Shown: positions 58,101 through 64,000 of the stretch, in pieces
How positions within the stretch are numbered: the stretch's first letter is position 1
Layout of the letters: each line of letters begins with the position of its first letter
Assembly (NCBI GenBank): GCA_027596035.1
Contig: JADGJA010000007.1
Span: 1 to 64,000 of the forward strand
Source: Thoreauomyces humboldtii
Taxonomy: Eukaryota; Chytridiomycota; Chytridiomycetes; Spizellomycetales; Powellomycetaceae
DNA length: 64,000 nt
Direction: 5' to 3'
Notes under the pieces: generated by a model
Told to the model about the DNA's origin: nothing
Seen by the model: only the letters and a program-made list of their open reading frames with translations
Database searches by the model: none
Program-made: the position numbers and the translations under genes

Positions 58101-59229
58101 CCGAGACGAACTGACACTGGACCTTGAACGATGGCTCAACATCCTAGTTCCCGACGTTGAGCTTTGTGCGAGCCCCCCGCTGCAGGAGTTCATGCGACCA
58201 GAAAACGTTCAAACTCAAGATCTCATCGCCAAACGCCAGATGCAGACCAAAGTCTTGGGCAGCCTCAGATCGGCGGGCACGTTACTAAAGAAGGGTGTCG
58301 CGACGCCTATGCGCGCCGCCAACTTCGTCGCTGGCGAAGTCACGCAAGCCGTGTCCGGAGTCGCGCAGGGGGTCGCTCAAGGTGTCAAGAAAGCCACAAC
58401 TATCAACGGAGGCTCTATTACTAGGCCTTCTTCCATTCCTCCTCCAGAACGCAAAAGCCTGGAATCACACCGCGACATCAATATTCTTCCCCGTGCATCC
58501 TCGTTAAAGGACCTGTCTTTCAGCGATGGCGAACTACATGACTTTGAAGCATCCATACCGACTTCCGTCGAACGGAGTCCTACGCGATCAAACCAGTCGG
58601 AAGCTTCTGAAGCGCCGGTTCCGGCGATACCTCCGCGCCTGACCACAACCAAACAGGACCACCTTGGCGAGGATCTTCCCAAGCATGGCTCGGGCAACGC
58701 GACCTCATCACCCTTGTCGGACGCGGATCTCGAGATTGTTCTCGAGTGTCTCTTCGGCGCGATAGAGGAAGTATTTGCGCTGTCCGACCCGGCTCAGTGG
58801 TTCCGTCAAAAGGGACTGCACATGGTCAAGACCTTACTGCGTCGGACCTACGGAGCCACCATCTCGTTTCTGATCCAGACTCGTCTGCACGATGCAACAA
58901 CCGAGGAAAAGATCGCATCTTACCTAGGCAAGCTGGACTCCTCTCTCTGGCCCGAGGGGAGATGGTACAGTACTCCTGCTCCCGGGGCTCAGCCCGTTGT
59001 CTATGTACCACCGACCGAGCAGGAGCTGGCGGATACCAAGATGGAGGCAAAACATCTTTTCGTCAACTCGGGCATCAGCGGTGTAGACACGGTCGCTAGG
59101 GTCGTCGGAAAGTACAACACAGTTGCCGGGATGACGCGGCTATTCAACATGCTACAACATCGCAACCTCAACCAGCACCTGATCGCTACCCTGATCGAGC
59201 GTGTCGTGAGGGGACTTTTGGAAAAGTAG
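55108..59229 (+). CDS. MDM1: Mdm1/SNX13-25-type sorting nexin with C2, RGS, PX and Nexin_C domains
   Basis: ER-anchored tether of the Mdm1/SNX13/14/19/25 family, acting at ER-vacuole/lysosome contacts and in lipid handling. The start at 55108 leads to an N-terminal hydrophobic hairpin (LLLIAFAFSPRAFFIFGLIAAC). A PXA domain follows (EPLVEHIVRDFIETWYTNI near 55600; the end is EILATSVLLPIVDMCADPDWINKQI near 56070-56140). A C2-like domain follows near 56310-56790 (LELVLEARRLP, LYCAVTCGKQIQKSQ, ESNPMWMEEFRL, EVLGSANIPIASL). Then come RGS (KSSHYIQLYIMADSYNRF onward), PX (YIIQIERVNGSGGWMITKSYADLIHLYESL) and Nexin_C (EIVLECLFGAIEEVFALSDPAQWFRQKGL). Several short exons precede one long 3' exon (about 56655-59229). 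Domain order is secure; early splice sites are approximate. Confidence 0.82.
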
Positions 59230-59276
59230 TCTAGCTGCAGGCAGTACAAATAGCGCCACGATTGGAGGCTCGAAGC

Positions 59277-61585
59277 TTATATGCTTAACTTGGGACCTAG
59301 AGAATACATGAGTTCCACACCTTTGAGTTCTCTAATGGTCTCTAAAGCGTCCGCTTTTTGAATGTCCAGTGGTCAGCAAGGAACCTGATTGAAACAAAGC
59401 GACGTTTGAACTCCTTACCATTCTGTCCCAGTCTTGCACAAGCGATGGCCAAGTTGGTTTGGGTCGGCGAAGATGTGCATGTTCGTAATAAGTGCACAAC
59501 CGCCGACGTTGTCTTCAGTCCATGAAATTCCCGGGCGTAGGCCGGCTTTCGTGCGCATTCGGCTATACAGAGCGCCAGGTTTCCAATCAGAACCTCATCG
59601 TGTTCCTCGTGTTTGAGCGACAGCTGACGTTTGAGAAGGTTGTGAAGCAGGGGGAAACCTTCCTGACGTCGCCACTCGTTGACCTTGGCAGTACCGCTGC
59701 TGAGCCAGGCTGCGAGCACCTGCGATGCAGCCTGGCTCTCGGTTTTCAGGAGTTGGGCCATAGGTACATCGTCCCACCAGCCGTCGAGGGTCGTGATCAC
59801 TTGCTGTGAGTGATGCGTTAAGAGTTTGCCCAGGATCTTCAGGGAGATTCGTGGGTACGGCGACGGGCAGGAAAGAAACTGGACCAGATGCAGGAGGATA
59901 TTTCTCTCCATGATAGTATCGTCCATGGCACCTGGGGCTCGCACCATGATGTTGTATGAGGTCGCGAGGAGAGTCGCTATGCTGTTGCTCGTGTTTTGCA
60001 GCACAACTGGTTCTCGTGTAGAGTTCTGGAGAGGTTGAACGGCGTCGATCGTCTTCCAGATGGCATCCAGTAGATCTATTCGATGTTCTCGGAGTGCGAC
60101 CAAAGCAGTGGGTGCGTTCGCCAAGACGTCTACAGAACGACACGCCAGCATGAAAAGCGGCTCCTTGGTATCGTCATCCTGGACGGGTAGTTCGGTAAGC
60201 AGGTGCTTTGGAAGAAGTTCCAAGAGTTTGCTCAATGAGATGGTCCAGCGCTTGATCACAGTGTTGATGCCGAGCGTTCCTTCTTTCAGTAGCTTGTTCA
60301 GCAATCCAAGAAGGTTGGCAGATATCTGCTCGTTTGTCACGAGGTCTTTTGCGTCCCCGAGCAGAGCCAGCACGAAAGCACCAAATTGCGCACCGACGCT
60401 CATCTGACAGATTGCATGCAAGCCTGCCAACTCGCTGGACGCCATCAAGAAAATCTCCGAGCACAGTTCAACTGTGTGCATTCCCGGCTTCTTTGTCGAG
60501 ATCATAACTCTGGCGATCGCTTCGAGGTGCTGAGCGATCATTCTACGGTTGACTTGACAGCGACGCAGGGCGCCATGTACAATCGGTACAATGGCTTCAA
60601 CGGAAGAGGTTGTCAGCATCGCCGGCGCTAGGAGCGTGGCGAAACCGCTGCATTCTCGGAAAGCGTCCTTGCTGACATGGTCGCGATTCAGCAGTTCGAC
60701 CAGCATGCTGCAGGCGGGCGGCAAAGAGCCCCCTGTCGAATCGAGCTTCCCCAGCTCTCTGGCACAGGCGTAGAGCAATCCCTGCATGGAACTCGTCCCG
60801 CCTCGTCGTTCCAATTCAGCTTTGGCGTTCTTCTCGTCGTTCGCGAGAACCAGATCGCTCTCGATTTCCTCGAGGAGCTTCTCGATCTGCGTCTGGGAGA
60901 TGGCGAGTTCCTTTCGATTGGCCACAGCAAGCTTTTCGGACACTCTAGAGTCCAACGCTTTGATCTGAGCTTTCAGTATCTCCTGAATCTTAAGCGCGTC
61001 GCTCTTTGCTTTGAAGTACGCGCCGGTCGCTCTCCACGCTTCGGCTCTTCGCCACCATGCCTTTATGCACTGATTGTCGAGCTGAATGGCGGATCCACAA
61101 TCCTTGATGCCGTCCGTATAGTTCCCCAAGCGTAGGTTTGCAAGAGCTCGGTTTGTAAAGAGCAGCGGATTTTGAGAGTCGGCATCGATAGCTTTCCCAT
61201 ACTCCACAACTGCGTGAGCATAATCCTGCTCGTTGAAAAATCGATTGCCCTCCTTTCGGTGCTCGTCCGCTGCTTCGGAAGCCTGACGAACAGGTGCGAT
61301 TGTCGTGGTTTGTTCCTCTGCCGCTCGGCTGATGATGGGCTGATGTGATTGGACGGACGAGCTTTCAAACTCGCTTGCATTGCAAATGGCGTCCCACCGA
61401 TCGTAGTTCAGGGGGTCTTTTGCTTTGTGCAAACGTTCTTGCTCTTTTTTGCACGCATCGCGAGCCCACTGCTTTTCCTCCTCGGATACTTTCCCATCGA
61501 GGATGTCCTGCATGGACGAAGTATAATTTTCGACGAACGCTTCGAACTGCTGCAGTTCCGCGGTAAGACCGGCTAGAGCATCCAT
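59277..61585 (-). CDS. TTC12: TTC12-like axonemal dynein assembly factor (TPR plus armadillo-like)
   Basis: Homologue of TTC12, a cytoplasmic factor needed to preassemble dynein arms in cilia. The start at 61585 (MDALAGLTAELQQFEAFVENY) resembles the TTC12 N-terminal helix. A three-repeat TPR domain lies at residues about 103-205 (RKEGNRFFNEQDYAHAVVEYGKAI, LFTNRALANLRLGNYTDGIKDC, KAWWRRAEAWRATGAY). The rest is armadillo/HEAT-like and ends with the diagnostic HDEVLIGNLALCIAECARKP block. One intron near the 3' end (donor GTAAGG at about 59418) joins LGQN in phase to ADALETIRELKGVELMYS and a TAA at 59277-59279. UNC45 was considered because it also has TPR plus armadillo, but the C-terminal block and size fit TTC12 better. 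The stop lies 47 bases from the stop of the MDM1-like gene. Confidence 0.8.
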
Positions 61586-62476
61586 TGTCAATGTGGTGCT
61601 AGGCAGCGATGGCGAGGCAACCTGGATTGGATTGGCTTCAGAAGGATGTAGTAAGGCTCGATCTGAACGGTTGCGCGTATTGGGGACGAAGATATAACGC
61701 TGCTATAGGGTTATTCACGAGACTTATTAGGGACGCTAGTAGAAGGAACGACCGAGAGAGATGCTGGACAGGTGTATGGTGCGCAGCAAGGCGCGTTGAC
61801 GTTACAAAGGGTGGCTGTGCAGCTCGCCTCCCGTAACCCTGCGGATTGCAACAATACTTTGTCGATGAGAAAATCCAAAGTGGTCAGGCAAGAGTTTTAG
61901 ACGCAACTGATCTGGGAGGAGCAGCCGGTTGTTGGTGGGGCGGAAGCGGGCAATATCGCGCAAACTGTTGGTCAGTGGCAAGCATGCGGGAAGGCTGGAA
62001 AGACCGAGATTGCCAGTCCCAGCAGATCCGGATACCTGTCGGAGACCACGCGACGAAGAAGCTAGGATATGGAACTGCAGGTCTTGCAGGAAGCTAATCC
62101 AATTTTCTAACGAGGAATACGAGTCGAGGACCAAGGGCGCGGCTCGTGGGCCAAGGCGCATCTGACAAGAGGCACAGGTCGTGATCCCGGGGGGAACAAC
62201 CAGGGGTAACCATCCGGCTCGAGCTCGGTGCCTTAGTTTTCGGGATTGATCTGAACGGAGCGCGATTTCTGCAGAGATGGAGGTGGGTGCATTGAGGCTA
62301 CTCGTTGAAGGCAAGTCGATCACTCTCTTCCGACGCAGAATCCCATGGAAATCCCAGTTGCAATGTGGGCGCTCTCTCAACCGGCCATATATGTCCGGCC
62401 AGTGTCACGATTTTTTAAATCAGCGGTATATTCATGGCGAAAGTTCGTGTGGCACACGAGTGGGTGGAAGGATGGG
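61586..62476. other. Gene-free stretch between TTC12 and NDUFB7
   Basis: About 890 bases. It should contain the TTC12 promoter (right of 61585) and the NDUFB7 3' flank. A minus-strand frame of about 190 codons at 61802-62380 lacks a convincing ATG and any motif and was not accepted. Confidence 0.4.
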
Positions 62477-63077
62477 TCAAAGGCCTTCTCCTGCCGACTC
62501 GGTCCGGTCCGAATCCGTCTTTGCGCGACGCTTTTCCAGTTTCCGCATTCGACGCTGGTAGCTGTTCCACAAAAAAAGCACGGTGTGAGGAAGAGCTGGA
62601 GAAACGAGATGTCTCTCCGGAGCCGAGAAGTCACCCACTCGTCATATTGGCACTTCATCCACGCGACACGTTCGTTCTCGCACTTCCATGGGAGGTAGTA
62701 GTTGTCCTTTCGGCACTGGTTGAGCTCGGGGAGGAGGTGGGCGCAGTAGTCTCGCCACGCAAGGGGAATCTGGTTGCGCTGAAGCTCCTCCTGGGTAATG
62801 TAGGTGTCTGTGTGAGCGGGATGCGGGACAGTTAGCTCATGCAGATAGGGTGCTTATGAGCGTGCATCCATCCAGTGACATCGCTTGTGATCAATCATCC
62901 TGGCAGTCGGTTCCCGTCCTTCCTGACATAGCCTCCCCTCTGGGTGCCGTGGGGTCGAAGTTCTCCTTCGCGCGCAACACCGGGTAGACTTTGCGCGCGG
63001 CGATGAGGGTCGCTTCCCTTCCCCTGCAAGAAGATGTACGTACTGGGTGGAGCGGCGTCGTCACTGTGGTTTCCCAT
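62477..63077 (-). CDS. NDUFB7: Complex I subunit NDUFB7 (B18), twin CX9C protein
   Basis: Accessory subunit of mitochondrial NADH:ubiquinone oxidoreductase on the intermembrane-space side, imported and oxidised by the Mia40 route. Three short exons: MGNHSDDAAPP from the start at 63077; then TYITQEELQRNQIPLAWRDY leading into two CX9C motifs, CAHLLPELNQC and CENERVAWMKC, then QYDEW; then RRMRKLEKRRAKTDSDRTES to the TGA at 62477-62479. Phases match for a 5' intron of about 235 bases and a 3' intron of about 85. The N-terminal MG could be myristoylated as in mammals. About 95 residues. The family call is strong; the first exon is inferred from phase and fit. Confidence 0.82.
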
Positions 63078-63496
63078 GATGGAGGAATGCGGCGTGCTGA
63101 GACGACGGTGGAACTATGCTTGGGAGGAGGGTGATGCCGGAGACCTTCTTCGTTGGGGACGACGGTGCTTGGGTCCGCCAGCCAGTGAGGCGACAAAGGT
63201 GCAAAAGGCACCGAGATGCACAGCCACTGCTAACGCACTTTTCCGACAGGCAAGAAGGAGGAGAGGAGAGGAGCTTTGCCGCTTCTCGGAAATGACACCT
63301 GCGTCCGTGTACCGGTATGACGACGACGACCTCACCGTGACGGACCGCAAAACCACCCCTGACCATTCCTCTCACCCGTCGTAGATTCTCAGACTCCCAG
63401 AGTACTTGTAAACGCAGACAACCACGCTTCCCAGCGCAACGCCATCCCCTCAGAGCCTTCAGCCACATACCGCACTGCCCCCCACCACTGCTCTCA
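63078..63496. promoter_or_regulatory. Divergent spacer between NDUFB7 and SEY1
   Basis: About 420 bases between starts pointing apart; both promoters should lie here. No TATA box or named site was identified. Confidence 0.35.
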
Positions 63497-64000
63497 TGAC
63501 GGACACATCAGCAAATGGCGCGACCGCCGACATGTCTCAGCTCGCAGCCACAGATCCCCGGCTCCAGGCTATCAACGAGAACCAGGAATTCACGTATGTT
63601 CAATCTCGCTGCTTCTGGCGTGCTGCATATCGCTAATTGCTGTATCTACCTCCGTCTCTTACTGCTTTCCGCGCTTCAGCCCGGACATGCTCGAGTACAT
63701 GACGAGAAAATGGGATATCGTCAATCGAGGCTTCGACTACAACGTTGTCGCTGTCTTTGGTTCTCAGAGCACGGGAAAGAGTGAGCATGGCAAAACGGGT
63801 ACTCTTTCCTAGACAATGGAGACTGACAGCCGTTACAGGCACACTGCTCAACCGGCTATTCGGCACCAACTTCGATGTCATGGACGAGGTCTCCAGACAG
63901 CAGACCACGAAAGGTACTCACTGGGTATCGAAGCATCCCGCATCGAACAAGTGTTTCATATCGCTTTCTCGACAGGAATCTGGGTCAGCAAAGCTCGGGA
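63497..64000 (+). CDS. SEY1: Sey1/RHD3 dynamin-like GTPase, 5' part only
   Basis: ER membrane fusion GTPase of the atlastin/RHD3 class, shaping the tubular ER. The ATG at 63497 encodes [21 protein letters not shown]. Three introns (GTATGT near 63594, GTGAGC near 63781, and one near 63916-63974) separate exons encoding [21 protein letters not shown], the P-loop GSQSTGKS and [25 protein letters not shown] (switch region), then IWVSKA. The window ends inside the GTPase domain, so the rest of the domain and the membrane hairpin lie beyond 64000. Confidence 0.93.

Noticed and set aside
59342..61591. UNC45/She4 myosin chaperone as the identity of the TPR gene
   Set aside because: No UCS-domain signature was seen; the N-terminal helix and C-terminal DEVLIGNLALC block fit TTC12 better.
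61802..62380. About 190-codon minus-strand open frame between NDUFB7 and TTC12
   Set aside because: No ATG at its beginning, no recognised domain and no splice support; it could be a real small gene but the sequence alone does not show it.
1..64000. CRISPR arrays, rRNA genes and bacterial operons
   Set aside because: No spaced direct repeats, no rRNA-like sequence, and genes are intron-bearing with eukaryotic layout throughout.

Overview
The window reads as nuclear DNA of a zoosporic (flagellated, chytrid-type) fungus. Most genes carry short GT-AG introns of roughly 50-90 bases. Several products are fungal in character (CRT10, IML2, IMA1, SEY1 and MDM1 types). Two others are cilium proteins that ordinary yeasts and moulds lack: meckelin (TMEM67, transition zone) and TTC12 (axonemal dynein assembly). 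Gene density is high, both strands are used, and no tRNA, rRNA or CRISPR array was found.

Left part (1-30359): meckelin (+); RLI1/ABCE1 (-); IMA1/TMEM201 nuclear-envelope protein (+); a phytanoyl-CoA dioxygenase-like enzyme (+); PAF1 (-), head to head with an FHA-PBZ protein (+) that may also carry an F-box; the TORC1-regulating SEA/GATOR2 subunit WDR59/MTC5 (-); ornithine carbamoyltransferase (+); a classical protein tyrosine phosphatase (+); the ERAD E2 enzyme UBC7/UBE2G2 (-); a SET-domain protein (+).

Middle part (about 30984-39293) is the accessory region. Two minus-strand segments, 39293-36529 and 33672-30984, look like the N-terminal and C-terminal halves of one large STAND/NACHT NTPase gene. 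Its N-terminus resembles the Q-x-K nuclease-like domains of bacterial defence proteins. The halves are separated by about 2.85 kb holding an apparently intact four-TM membrane-protein gene and the 5' half of a secreted lipase gene, whose intact relative lies at 51254-52527. The NTPase halves also carry frameshifts and stops, so this looks like a decayed NLR/Avs-like gene broken by a rearrangement.

Right part (39867-64000): a PH-domain protein (+); a USP-family protein without a visible catalytic cysteine (-); a PMP47-type peroxisomal carrier (+); an IML2/TTC39 protein (+); the secreted lipase (+); a CRT10-like WD40 protein (+); an MDM1/SNX-type protein with TM, PXA, C2, RGS, PX and Nexin_C regions (+), tail to tail with TTC12 (-); complex I subunit NDUFB7 (-); and the first exons of SEY1/RHD3 (+), cut by the window end. 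Most genes are unrelated housekeeping functions with no operon logic.

Gene models come from reading splice signals and family motifs by eye. Starts, stops and most splice sites of the short genes are fairly secure. Exon boundaries inside meckelin, IMA1, WDR59 and MDM1 are only approximate.
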